The notes under the pieces: generated by a model
The model's database searches: none
Seen by the model: the letters and a program-made list of their open reading frames with translations, nothing else
Told to the model about the DNA's origin: nothing
Program-made: the position numbers and the translations under genes
Source of the DNA: Ruficoccus sp. ZRK36
Lineage (GTDB): Bacteria; Verrucomicrobiota; Verrucomicrobiia; Opitutales; Cerasicoccaceae
Length of the DNA: 64,000 bases
Reading direction: 5' to 3'
NCBI RefSeq assembly: GCF_019603315.1
Contig: NZ_CP080649.1
Location: 1,255,501 to 1,319,500, forward strand
Shown here: piece by piece, positions 34,190-41,813 of the stretch
Numbering within the stretch: the stretch's first letter is position 1
Layout: each line of letters opens with the position of its first letter

Positions 34190-35069
34190 CAGTGCCTGCG
34201 GGTGCAATCCGCCGCACCGCTCGGGCGTCGGCGAAGAGAAACTGCTGGGCGACACCGGCAAGGGGGCCGAAGTGCGTGCGCCCGAAAGTGGCGACCTGCT
34301 CGGGCTTCCAGCCATCGAGCCGGTAACGCTGGGCCATGACTTTGAGAATCCACGTATCCACCGGAAAGCTTTCTAAGCGTCCCGCCCCAAAGAGCAGGAC
34401 GCAGTCGGCGATTTTTGCGCCGACGCCGGGGAGCGTGATTAGGCGTGCGCGGGCTTCGGCGTAGGGGAGCGCTTCTGTCTCCTCCAGCCAGCCGGGGTGC
34501 TCGGCCAGAAAGGCAGCGGTCTGCTTGATGAAACGTGCGCGGTAGCCCAGGCGGCAGGCACGCAGGTCATCCTCATCGGCCGCATGGAGGGCCTCCCAAT
34601 CCGGGAGGCGATGGCGTCCGCCGGGCAGAGATTTGCCGAGTGTGGCGGCCATTTGCGCACAACCTTGCTTGATCTGGACGATCTGCTTGGTCGATGAGCA
34701 TAGAAAGGTCAGGAGGGTCTCGGCGAAAGGCTGGCGCAGGATGCGCAGGCCGGGCCAGTTTCCCATGGCGCTGGCCAGCACGGCATCGCTGCGCCAGGGC
34801 AGGGCGTCGATCGTCTTTTCCCACTCGGGGTCGAGCGCCAGATAGTGCCGTAGGGCATCGCTCGCATCCGGGCATGTGGTGGGGGCCGACCACTCCAACT
34901 GGCCGTTGTCGCTCAGGCGCAGGCGGGCGATATGCTCGCCCCAGGTGCCTTCCCAGACGGAGTCCGTTTCATACCAGCAAAAAGCCTGCCCGCCGTCCAG
35001 CAGCTCGCGTAAGACGGTGGGTGATAACGGTGTGTGCGGCGCTAGAGAGCGCCACGGCGTCCAGGTCAT
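34176..35069 (-). CDS. 8-oxoguanine DNA glycosylase (OGG1 family)
   Basis: Base-excision repair enzyme of the eukaryotic-type OGG1 group. It has 297 residues. The N-terminal OGG_N domain is recognised by QAFCWYE and WEGTWGEH-like segments. The helix-hairpin-helix GPD region reads LPGVGAKIADCVLLFG, with the catalytic Lys in GAK. The GPD Asp is in SFPVDTWILK. It acts on 8-oxoguanine opposite C in known members. The bifunctional lyase activity is inferred from the lysine. A monocistronic arrangement is likely. Confidence 0.9.
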   Translation of the reverse strand: MTWTPWRSLAPHTPLSPTVLRELLDGGQAFCWYETDSVWEGTWGEHIARLRLSDNGQLEWSAPTTCPDASDALRHYLALDPEWEKTIDALPWRSDAVLASAMGNWPGLRILRQPFAETLLTFLCSSTKQIVQIKQGCAQMAATLGKSLPGGRHRLPDWEALHAADEDDLRACRLGYRARFIKQTAAFLAEHPGWLEETEALPYAEARARLITLPGVGAKIADCVLLFGAGRLESFPVDTWILKVMAQRYRLDGWKPEQVATFGRTHFGPLAGVAQQFLFADARAVRRIAPAGTDTSA

Positions 35070-35088
35070 GGGCGTGAAGCCAGCTTAG

Positions 35089-35589
35089 TCAGCTGCCTTT
35101 TTTCTCCTCGTCCTTGGGCTTTTCCCACAGGTAGCTCTTGTAGGCCGTATAGACTTTGCCCTCAGGGCTGTAGATGATGACCATCCAGGCGACGGGGGGC
35201 TTGCCGTTGGGGGGCTCTTCGTTACCGGTGAGGCCGATCCAGATCTCGCTGGCGTCCGGGATGGGCGTCGGCAGGGTGGTGGCCTTGACGACTTCATCCT
35301 TCTGCCCGGCGATGTGCATCTTCAGGCCGATACGGGTGCCCTCGGGGTACTTGTCAGCATCCCCGTCGAGCATCAGGACCAGGTACCAGCCCTCGCGGAC
35401 GGAGGGGTCGGTGCGCAGGACGATCTTATCCCCCTGGTTTTCCTCGCCGTCGAAGTACTCGGAAATACGCTTAAAGGTGTTTTCCTCGACGTGGCGGCTC
35501 TTGACGTACTCGATCTGCGGGTACGACTTAGCCGAGGCGACGGATGCCGTCAGTAGGACGGCCAGGACGATGGAGAGCAGGGGCTTCAC
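35089..35589 (-). CDS. Secreted protein of unknown function, coupled to a tiny basic protein
   Basis: A 166-residue exported protein. The signal peptide MKPLLSIVLAVLLTASVASA is clear. The mature part (YPQIEYVKSRHVEE onward) is a soluble, mixed alpha/beta chain with Lys-Glu pairs and a basic end (KKPKDEEKKGS is near the C-terminus). I recognise no domain. The start is a GTG at 35589 that overlaps the stop of the small basic gene (GTGA), so the two are translationally coupled. It lies 20 bases upstream of the OGG-type gene start on the same strand, so they may be co-transcribed. Confidence 0.8.
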   Translation of the reverse strand: MKPLLSIVLAVLLTASVASAKSYPQIEYVKSRHVEENTFKRISEYFDGEENQGDKIVLRTDPSVREGWYLVLMLDGDADKYPEGTRIGLKMHIAGQKDEVVKATTLPTPIPDASEIWIGLTGNEEPPNGKPPVAWMVIIYSPEGKVYTAYKSYLWEKPKDEEKKGS

Positions 35590-35696
35590 GCTTTGGCCTT
35601 GGCGGCAGGGGCTTTATTCGGGTTGGCGGCTTTTTTGCGGGCCTTGTAGGCCAGACGACGTTTACGCTTTATAACTTTGTTGGATTGTTTTCCCAT
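35586..35696 (-). CDS. Tiny highly basic protein (36 residues)
   Basis: 36 residues, beginning MGKQSNKVIKRKRRLAYKAR and continuing with Lys/Ala-rich residues to an AKAKA end. About 40% of residues are Lys or Arg. The composition resembles ribosomal or nucleic-acid-associated small basic proteins, and a small basic protein family occurs in Verrucomicrobia, but I cannot equate them. The GTGA overlap with the next gene and a clean ATG support coding. It is too short for usual ORF cut-offs. Confidence 0.7.
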   Translation of the reverse strand: MGKQSNKVIKRKRRLAYKARKKAANPNKAPAAKAKA

Positions 35697-35775
35697 AATG
35701 ACGTGGCATCTTGCGCCATGGAGGCCGTGCTGACAAGACCAATGCCGGGTTTTGTCGCCGACCCTTTTTTATTCA

Positions 35776-37230
35776 ATGGAATTGGTAAGTCTGGAACAGT
35801 GGAGCACGGCCGCCGGAGCCTATAACCGGCTGCCCTACGTGCGGCGTCGCGCCGGGGCGCGCCCGCCTGTGAGCTGGGAGCCGTATCTGGCCGGGACCGG
35901 AGCTGTCCTGCTGGAGAGTGCGCGTGCTGGGCGCTACACGTATTTCATCCCTCGTCCAAGGAAGCTGGACTGGCCCGCGCTCCAGAGTTTCCCGACGGAG
36001 CCGGTCCTGCCCGCCCTGAGGGCTTATCTGGCTGAGCGCCGAGCACCTTGCCTGCCGGGACTTCCGCCTTTTTGTGGCGGGTTGGTCGGCGGGCTCTCCT
36101 ACGAGGTCGCCCGTGAGATCGAAAAGCTCCCAGTGCGGGCGGCCGATGATCTGGGCCTGCCTCCGGCTGTCTTTTACGAGGCTGACGCGCTGCTGGCCTT
36201 TGACCATGAGGCCGACTGTATGGATGTGGTGGTGCTGATGGAGTATGCGCCCGATGGCCCTGCTCTGGATGTGTTATACGCCCAGGCCCGCGAACGCGCT
36301 GAGGCGCTTTTGAATGATTTTTATAAGCTCGGGGAGCTGGCCGAAAAAATGGAGCCCTCAGCTACGCCACGCGCTGTAGCCGCCGGGCAAGGCGAACTCT
36401 CGCTCGACCGTGCGGCCTATGTCGATGCTGTCCGTCGTGTCCAGGCGTACATCAGTGCGGGTGACAGCTATCAGGTAAATCTTTCTCTGCGCGAGAGCCG
36501 ACCGCTGGAGGTCCACCCGGCCACCGTCTATGAAGTCCTGCGCCGGATTAACCCCTCGCCGTATATGGCCTACCTGCCGGTGGGGGAGTGGACGCTCGTG
36601 TGTGGCTCGCCGGAGCTGCTGGTGAAATCCGTGGGTGGCCACGTCGAGGCTCGTCCTATCGCGGGGACGCGCCCGCGCGGTGACTGTGGCGAGAGCGATG
36701 CCGCCCTGCGTGGCGAGCTGCTGGCTCACCCTAAGGAGCGCGCCGAGCATCTCATGCTGGTGGACCTGATCCGCAATGATCTGGGCCGGGCATGTCGCTA
36801 TGGCAGCGTGCGCGTGCGCGACTACATGGTGGGCGAAGGCTACTCCCATGTGCAGCACATCGTTTCCCACGTGGTGGGGGAGTTAACGGCTGAGCACGAT
36901 ATTATTGATCTGGTGCGGTCGGCGTTCCCGGGAGGGACGATTACCGGTGCGCCAAAGGTGCGCACGATGGAGATCATTGAAGAATTGGAGCCGGTGCGCC
37001 GCGGGTTCTACACGGGCTCGATCGGCTGGTTTAGTTGCGCGGGAGACTTCGAGCTGAATATCATCATCCGCACCCTGCTGGCCGGGCGGGGGCGTGCCTG
37101 GGTGCAGGCTGGGGCAGGGATTGTCGCCGACTCCGTGCCGGAGCGGGAGTTTGAAGAGTCGCTGAACAAGGCGCGTGCCCTGTGGGCGGCTTTGGAGGCG
37201 GCGCAAAATAAAACGGGAGGCGCGAGATGA
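35776..37230 (+). CDS. pabB: Aminodeoxychorismate synthase component I
   Basis: Converts chorismate and ammonia to 4-amino-4-deoxychorismate, a folate precursor. From the ATG at 35776 it has 484 residues; the frame stays open from a TTG at 35752. Chorismate-binding-domain motifs: SAGDSYQVNLSLRE, ARPIAGTRPRG, LVDLIRNDLGRAC, and FPGGTITGAPKVRTMEIIEE. It is the first gene of pabB-pabC-folP-folB-folK and overlaps pabC by 4 bases (ATGA). No glutamine amidotransferase subunit (pabA) is in the window. Confidence 0.94.
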   Translation: MELVSLEQWSTAAGAYNRLPYVRRRAGARPPVSWEPYLAGTGAVLLESARAGRYTYFIPRPRKLDWPALQSFPTEPVLPALRAYLAERRAPCLPGLPPFCGGLVGGLSYEVAREIEKLPVRAADDLGLPPAVFYEADALLAFDHEADCMDVVVLMEYAPDGPALDVLYAQARERAEALLNDFYKLGELAEKMEPSATPRAVAAGQGELSLDRAAYVDAVRRVQAYISAGDSYQVNLSLRESRPLEVHPATVYEVLRRINPSPYMAYLPVGEWTLVCGSPELLVKSVGGHVEARPIAGTRPRGDCGESDAALRGELLAHPKERAEHLMLVDLIRNDLGRACRYGSVRVRDYMVGEGYSHVQHIVSHVVGELTAEHDIIDLVRSAFPGGTITGAPKVRTMEIIEELEPVRRGFYTGSIGWFSCAGDFELNIIIRTLLAGRGRAWVQAGAGIVADSVPEREFEESLNKARALWAALEAAQNKTGGAR

Positions 37231-38102
37231 TTATTTTTTGTGGAAAGCTTATGGAGCCTTCAGCGGTGCGCATCGCGCCGGACGATCACGGCCTGCTCTA
37301 CGGCGCAGGCGGATTTGAAACCTTTCGCACCTTTGGGGGGAAGTGCTTTTTGTTGGATAAACATCGGGAACGCCTGATGCGTACGCTTGCTCCTTTGTGT
37401 ATCGAAAAAATCAATACGTTGATGTTTGCGGAGCCGGGAGGGATTGAGTCTGCGGTGAAGGAATTGCTCGCCGCCGAGGGGTTCGATGATGCGGTGTTCC
37501 GCTACACAGTCTCGGCGGGATCGGGAGGCTTTGGGCTGCCGCGCGCGGCTTATGGTGAGCCCTGGGATATGCTTAGTGTGCGCAGGCTTCCGGCTCCACC
37601 TCCCGAGGGTGGAGTGCCGCTGCGGGTTTTGGAGACGCGGCGTGATAGCGGCGAGCAGCCGGTGCGCGGGAAAAGCCTGGCCTATCTGAACAGCCTGCTG
37701 GGGTGGCGTGAGCTTCAGGGCAGCGGTATGGAGCCCGGTGGGCAGGGCCTGATGCTCAACGCGCGCGGGGAAGTCTGCGAAGCGGTGACCAGTAATATTT
37801 TCTGGGTGAAAGACGGCGTGCTCTTTACTCCCTCTGTGGAGACGGGTTTGCTGCCGGGCGTCCACCGTGCGCATCTCTTGGAGCTGGCTCCTCCGGTAGG
37901 CATCGAGGTGCGCGAGAGCTGCTGGCCACTGCAAACGCTGTGCGAGGCGGATGCGATTGGCCTGATAAACGCTGCAACCGGACCTGTCGCAGTATCAAAC
38001 CTGAGCGATGAGAGCGGCCAAGTCCTGTGGCGTCGTAATGCCATTGAACCGGACGCTTTTTCACGCATGGTAAACGCTTACCGCGCATCTCTGCCGACAT
38101 GA
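37227..38102 (+). CDS. pabC: Aminodeoxychorismate lyase (class IV aminotransferase)
   Basis: PLP enzyme that releases pyruvate from aminodeoxychorismate to give para-aminobenzoate. It has 291 residues. A DHGLLYGAGGFETFRTFGGK start region, the PLP lysine in RGKSLAYLNSL, and the later EAVTSNIFWVKDG and TGLLPGVHRAH match the class IV fold. A branched-chain or D-amino-acid aminotransferase role is excluded mainly by context. It overlaps pabB and folP by 4 bases on each side, indicating tight co-translation in the folate operon. Confidence 0.9.
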   Translation: MIIFCGKLMEPSAVRIAPDDHGLLYGAGGFETFRTFGGKCFLLDKHRERLMRTLAPLCIEKINTLMFAEPGGIESAVKELLAAEGFDDAVFRYTVSAGSGGFGLPRAAYGEPWDMLSVRRLPAPPPEGGVPLRVLETRRDSGEQPVRGKSLAYLNSLLGWRELQGSGMEPGGQGLMLNARGEVCEAVTSNIFWVKDGVLFTPSVETGLLPGVHRAHLLELAPPVGIEVRESCWPLQTLCEADAIGLINAATGPVAVSNLSDESGQVLWRRNAIEPDAFSRMVNAYRASLPT

Positions 38103-39055
38103 CAGCTTTAACGACAACCTGGCGCAGCCCGCACGGGCGTGCCCTGCCTCCCGTTGGCGGCAGGACGCTCATGATGGGCATCCTGAATGTGACGCCCGAT
38201 TCGTTTTCGGACGGGGGGAAATTTCAGGGCGCTGACGAAGCCCTGAGGCAGGCCGAGCGTCTGGTCGCTGAGGGCGCCGATGTGATCGACATTGGCGGTG
38301 AGTCGACCCGCCCCGGCCATGCCCCGGTTACGGCCGCCGAGGAGGCTGCGCGGGTGTTGCCGGTTGTCCGGCTCGTTCGCGAGGCTTTTCCCGATCTGGC
38401 GCTCTCCGTCGATACCTATAAGGCCGAGGTGGCCGAGGCAGCGGTAGAGGCCGGAGCGGACATGATCAATGATGTGTGGGGCTTTCGCTATGGGCTCGAC
38501 CCGAAGGAGTGGGCACGGTGGACCGCCGCGCTAAGGGCCGGAGCGGGCACGGAGGGGTTTCCCCTCCCGCCGATGGCTATCGCTGCGGCGAGGCTGGAGT
38601 GCCCGGTCATCCTCATGCACAACCGCCCTGAGCCGGTGTACGCCGATTTTTGGGCCGATCTGCTGGATGATCTGCGGGTGAGTCTCGCCATGGCAGAGGC
38701 GGCAGGCGTCCAGCCGCACCAGCGCTGGCTCGACCCGGGATTCGGGTTTGGTAAGGGCCCTGCTCATAATCTGGAGACGCTGCGTGGACTGGATCGTGTC
38801 TGCGGGCTGGGCTGCCCGGTGCTGTTGGGGACATCCCGTAAGTCCACTATCGGTCTGGTGCTGGGGCGTGAGGTGGATGCCCGCGAGGAAGGTACGCAGG
38901 TGACGCTCGTCTGGGGAGTGGCCAAAGGCTGCCATATGGTGCGTGTGCATGATGTCGCCCGGGCCCGGCATACACTGCAGATGGCGGATGCTATTGCCGA
39001 GGGGTTGCATTTTGATATTGAAAAGGCTCGCCAGTCGGCCTCAGGGAATTCATAA
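38099..39055 (+). CDS. folP: Dihydropteroate synthase
   Basis: Condenses para-aminobenzoate with dihydropterin pyrophosphate; the target of sulfonamides. It has 318 residues, longer than the usual 270-290. The extra length lies in an insertion of about 30 residues near 130-170. Motifs: GILNVTPDSFSDGGKF, VIDIGGESTRPG, DMINDVWGFRYG, WLDPGFGFGKGPAHNLETL, and GTSRKSTI. It follows pabC with a 4-base overlap. Confidence 0.96.
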   Translation: MTALTTTWRSPHGRALPPVGGRTLMMGILNVTPDSFSDGGKFQGADEALRQAERLVAEGADVIDIGGESTRPGHAPVTAAEEAARVLPVVRLVREAFPDLALSVDTYKAEVAEAAVEAGADMINDVWGFRYGLDPKEWARWTAALRAGAGTEGFPLPPMAIAAARLECPVILMHNRPEPVYADFWADLLDDLRVSLAMAEAAGVQPHQRWLDPGFGFGKGPAHNLETLRGLDRVCGLGCPVLLGTSRKSTIGLVLGREVDAREEGTQVTLVWGVAKGCHMVRVHDVARARHTLQMADAIAEGLHFDIEKARQSASGNS

Positions 39056-39066
39056 ATTTTTTACAC

Positions 39067-39432
39067 ATGGACAGCATTCGCATAGAAAGCATCCGTGCTT
39101 ACGGCTACCACGGCATATACCAGAAAGAGCGCGAGTCTGGGCAGCATTTCGCTGCCGACGTAACGCTGTGCCTGCCCTTGGATAAAGCCGGTGCCAGCGA
39201 TGCGCTGGAGGATACTGTAGACTATGCGGCTGTGATCAGCACGGTGCGCGAGGTGCTCACTGGCCCGGCCCGCCAGACGATCGAGGCGGTGGCCGAGAGT
39301 ATCGCCGCTGCGGTTCTGGAGGGCTTCCCGCCTGTCTGTGAAATCAGTCTGACGGTTTTTAAGCCGGAGGCCCCGATCAAGGATTTCGACGGGCGTGTGT
39401 CTGTCAGCATCCACCGGAGGCGTGCCTCATGA
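39067..39432 (+). CDS. folB: Dihydroneopterin aldolase
   Basis: Converts dihydroneopterin to 6-hydroxymethyl-dihydropterin. It has 121 residues, an octameric T-fold enzyme in known members. It starts IRIESIRAYGYHGIYQKERE with the conserved Tyr/His/Glu surroundings, and contains DTVDYAAVIS and TIEAVAESIAAAVL. It lies 11 bases after folP and overlaps folK by 4 bases. Confidence 0.93.
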   Translation: MDSIRIESIRAYGYHGIYQKERESGQHFAADVTLCLPLDKAGASDALEDTVDYAAVISTVREVLTGPARQTIEAVAESIAAAVLEGFPPVCEISLTVFKPEAPIKDFDGRVSVSIHRRRAS

Positions 39433-39935
39433 AGCCCTACCGCCAGGCCATCCTGGGGCTCGGATCAAATCTCGGTGATCGTGCAACCATGCTCGCCTCG
39501 GCCCGCTCGACGCTGAGCGAATTACCGGGTACGCGCCTACTGGCAGCCTCGCCTATCTACGAGACCGAGCCGGTTGGACTCAGGGAGCAGCCGATGTTCC
39601 TGAATCAGGTTGTGGCGCTGGAGACGTTGCTTTCACCTCAGGGGTTGCTGCGAGCATGCCTGGAGCTGGAGCACGAGCATGGACGGGTGCGCGATGTGCT
39701 GAATGGGCCGCGTACACTCGATATCGATCAGTTATTTTACGAGAACACGATTCTCGATACGCCCGAGTTGATCCTGCCGCATCCGCGTTGGCAGGAGAGG
39801 GCCTTTGTGGTGGTGCCGTTGATGGAGCTGCTGGATCTTCCCGTCCTGAAGTCTGAGCGTTGCTGGGACGCCCTGCGTCGTGAGGCATCCGATTTACCCG
39901 TTTGCGAGGGTGTTGCCTGCTGGGGAACTCACTGA
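39429..39935 (+). CDS. folK: 2-amino-4-hydroxy-6-hydroxymethyldihydropteridine pyrophosphokinase
   Basis: HPPK, the pyrophosphoryl transfer step just before FolP. It has 168 residues. It opens with ILGLGSNLGDR, contains ETEPVG and GPRTLDIDQLFY (the metal-binding Asp residues), then LPHPRWQERAFVVVPLMEL. It is the last gene of the folate operon and overlaps folB by 4 bases. Confidence 0.95.
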   Translation: MKPYRQAILGLGSNLGDRATMLASARSTLSELPGTRLLAASPIYETEPVGLREQPMFLNQVVALETLLSPQGLLRACLELEHEHGRVRDVLNGPRTLDIDQLFYENTILDTPELILPHPRWQERAFVVVPLMELLDLPVLKSERCWDALRREASDLPVCEGVACWGTH

Positions 39936-39976
39936 TCGAGGAGCCCCCCTTCATACGCATGCGGGACGGTAACTTT

Positions 39977-40759
39977 TTACTCGGTGCGTGTCGCTGAGTC
40001 ATGCCAGCGGTGCAGCAGCAGCCAGCTGACCCAGTGGATGGCGGCTGCGAAAAGAAAACCCAGCAGCGCGGAGAGCAGGGCGACGGCGAAGACAGCGTCG
40101 GGGCGAAACTCTGAGCGGTACTTGTAGAGCAGGAAGCCCAACCCGCTGGTGCCCTCAGAGGTGCCGGCCAGCATGTCACCGGTGATGACGCCGACCGGGG
40201 CAAGCACGGCGGCGATGCGCACGCCGGTCAAAAAGTACGGGAGCGCAAAGGGGATGCGCAGGTGCAGAAACTCCTGCCAGTGGCGCGCATGCCAGGAGCT
40301 GAAAAGCTCGCGCAGCCGCCGGTCCGTCGAGACGAGGCCCATCGTGGTGTTGGCCACAATCGGGAAAAAGCTGATCATGAACGTCATGCAGATGATGGTC
40401 TTGACCGCGTCGTAGGAAAACCAGATCTGGAAAATCGGGATCATGATGACCACAGGCACCATCTGCAGGGCCAGTACCCACGGGTAGAGTGAGAGGCGAA
40501 TCGGCTTTGCGGAGGCCAGGGCCAGGGACAGGATGGCTCCCCCGGCGACAGCCGAGGCGAACCCCGCCAGTGCCATCCAGAGAGTTTTGCCGGTGGCTGG
40601 CAGCAGCTCCGCACGCTCAGTCCAGACGGCTTTTACCACTGCGAGCGGATTGGGGAAATAGATGAGCTGCTCGGCCCAGATGATCGTGATCAGCCACCAG
40701 GCCCCGAGGATGATAACTCCGGCGGCCAGCGGCAGGGTCCAGTGTAGGGAGCGCTTCAT
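39977..40759 (-). CDS. ABC transporter permease (SsuC/TauC/ThiX-like)
   Basis: Inner-membrane permease with about six helices. The ATG at 40759 overlaps the stop of the ATP-binding gene (ATGA) and gives 260 residues; the frame extends to 40804 with a basic non-membrane stretch. The typical EAA loop is represented by RRLRELFSSWHARHWQEFLH and the following AL(P)YFLTG. It belongs to the family that imports sulfonates, nitrate, taurine or thiamine precursors. No substrate-binding gene is adjacent. Confidence 0.87.
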   Translation of the reverse strand: MKRSLHWTLPLAAGVIILGAWWLITIIWAEQLIYFPNPLAVVKAVWTERAELLPATGKTLWMALAGFASAVAGGAILSLALASAKPIRLSLYPWVLALQMVPVVIMIPIFQIWFSYDAVKTIICMTFMISFFPIVANTTMGLVSTDRRLRELFSSWHARHWQEFLHLRIPFALPYFLTGVRIAAVLAPVGVITGDMLAGTSEGTSGLGFLLYKYRSEFRPDAVFAVALLSALLGFLFAAAIHWVSWLLLHRWHDSATRTE

Positions 40760-41529
40760 CGCTTGGGGGAGGCGTCGGCCAGCGCGCGCATGACGTCGGC
40801 GCACAGGTGGTGAAACTCGGGGTCCTCGCGCAGGCTCGCTTCACGCGGATAGGCAAAGGGCACCTCAATGCTGTGGGCCAGGCGACCGGGATTGGCGGAG
40901 AGTACGAGGATACGGTTGGAGAGAAAGACGGCCTCGTTCACCGAGTGGGTGACGAAGAGCGCGGTAAAGGGGGATTGGCGGCGCAGGCCCAGCAGCTCGG
41001 CGTTGAGCTGGTTACGGGTAATTGCATCGAGAGCGCCAAAGGGCTCATCGAGCAGTAGGAGACTAGGCTGGCGTACGAGTCCACGTGCCAGTGATACGCG
41101 CATTTTCATCCCGCCGGAGAGCTGCCGCGGATAGTGCCCGCCCACGGCGTTGAGCCCCACCATGCGCAGGACGTCATCGACAGCCTGTGTGCGCTCGGCC
41201 CGCGGGTGTCCCTCCAGCTTGAGGGGCAGCTCGACATTGCGGCGGACGTTCAGCCACGGCAGCAGGGTCGGGTCCTGAAAAATAAAACCGAGGTTGCGGC
41301 GGGCTGGTTCACCGTCGCGGAACACCATTTCCCCGTAGGAGAGTGGGCTGAGCCCGGCGACCAGCCGCAAGAGCGTGGACTTGCCACAGCCGCTGGGGCC
41401 GATGATCGAGACGAAGTCACCCTCGGCGACATCCAGGTCGAAGTCATCGAGCACGGGTTTTCCCCGCTCGTAGCGTTTGGTCACGCTACGCAGGCTCAGG
41501 ATCGGATCAGCTATGGCGGTCGCGGTCAA
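40756..41529 (-). CDS. ABC transporter ATP-binding protein (SsuB/TauB-like)
   Basis: A 257-residue nucleotide-binding subunit. Walker A IIGPSGCGKSTLLRLVAGL, Q-loop NLGFIFQDPTLLPW, signature LSGGMKMRVSLARGLV, Walker B LLLDEPFGALDAITR, and the H-loop VTHSVNEA. Sequence details match the nitrate/sulfonate/taurine group. It pairs with the permease (4-base overlap). With no binding protein in the cluster, the substrate is open. Confidence 0.9.
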   Translation of the reverse strand: MTATAIADPILSLRSVTKRYERGKPVLDDFDLDVAEGDFVSIIGPSGCGKSTLLRLVAGLSPLSYGEMVFRDGEPARRNLGFIFQDPTLLPWLNVRRNVELPLKLEGHPRAERTQAVDDVLRMVGLNAVGGHYPRQLSGGMKMRVSLARGLVRQPSLLLLDEPFGALDAITRNQLNAELLGLRRQSPFTALFVTHSVNEAVFLSNRILVLSANPGRLAHSIEVPFAYPREASLREDPEFHHLCADVMRALADASPKR

Positions 41530-41601
41530 AGCCGCTGAACTAAGACCCTTGGGGGCGTCGGGGCAAGGCCTCAGAGTAAGTTTTTTCAGCTTTTCATTTG
41601 C

Positions 41602-41649
41602 TTCTGGCTCAAAAAACGCTTCTGTGGGCCGTTTTTGTCGAAGCCAGAA
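41602..41649. repeat. Nested inverted repeat between divergent genes
   Basis: Outer 8-bp arms (41602-41609 with 41642-41649) surround an inner 7-bp stem (41612-41618 with 41630-41636). It ends 2 bases before the ATG of a possible small plus-strand gene and lies about 75 bases upstream of the ABC ATPase start. It is a possible operator or leader hairpin. Confidence 0.4.
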
Positions 41650-41651
41650 TC

Positions 41652-41801
41652 ATGAACAAACCATCCACAGACACGCTCTCCAGCGAGCGGAGCCTCCTGC
41701 ATCGGCGGCCCCGGAGCCTGCCTGTGCGTTTGCTCTGGCGGGTCGCCTTGCTCGGCAAGGCCCTCTTTGTTGCTGCCGTCAATGTCGGCGGTGCGGAGTA
41801 A
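41652..41801 (+). CDS. Possible small membrane-associated protein (49 residues)
   Basis: Short open frame from the ATG at 41652 to TAA at 41801. The start is polar, an arginine-rich stretch follows (HRRPRSLPVRLLWR), and the end is hydrophobic (VALLGKALFVAAVNV). Third codon positions are rich in G and C, like real genes here. There is no obvious Shine-Dalgarno sequence, but a nested hairpin ends 2 bases before the start. It could equally be a chance frame. Confidence 0.35.
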   Translation: MNKPSTDTLSSERSLLHRRPRSLPVRLLWRVALLGKALFVAAVNVGGAE

Positions 41802-41813
41802 GTGTTGTCTGTG

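Noticed and set aside
41530-41651. Possible TPP riboswitch before the ABC genes
   Set aside because: No CUGAGA or ACCUGAUCUGGAUAAUGCC-like segments on the relevant strand.
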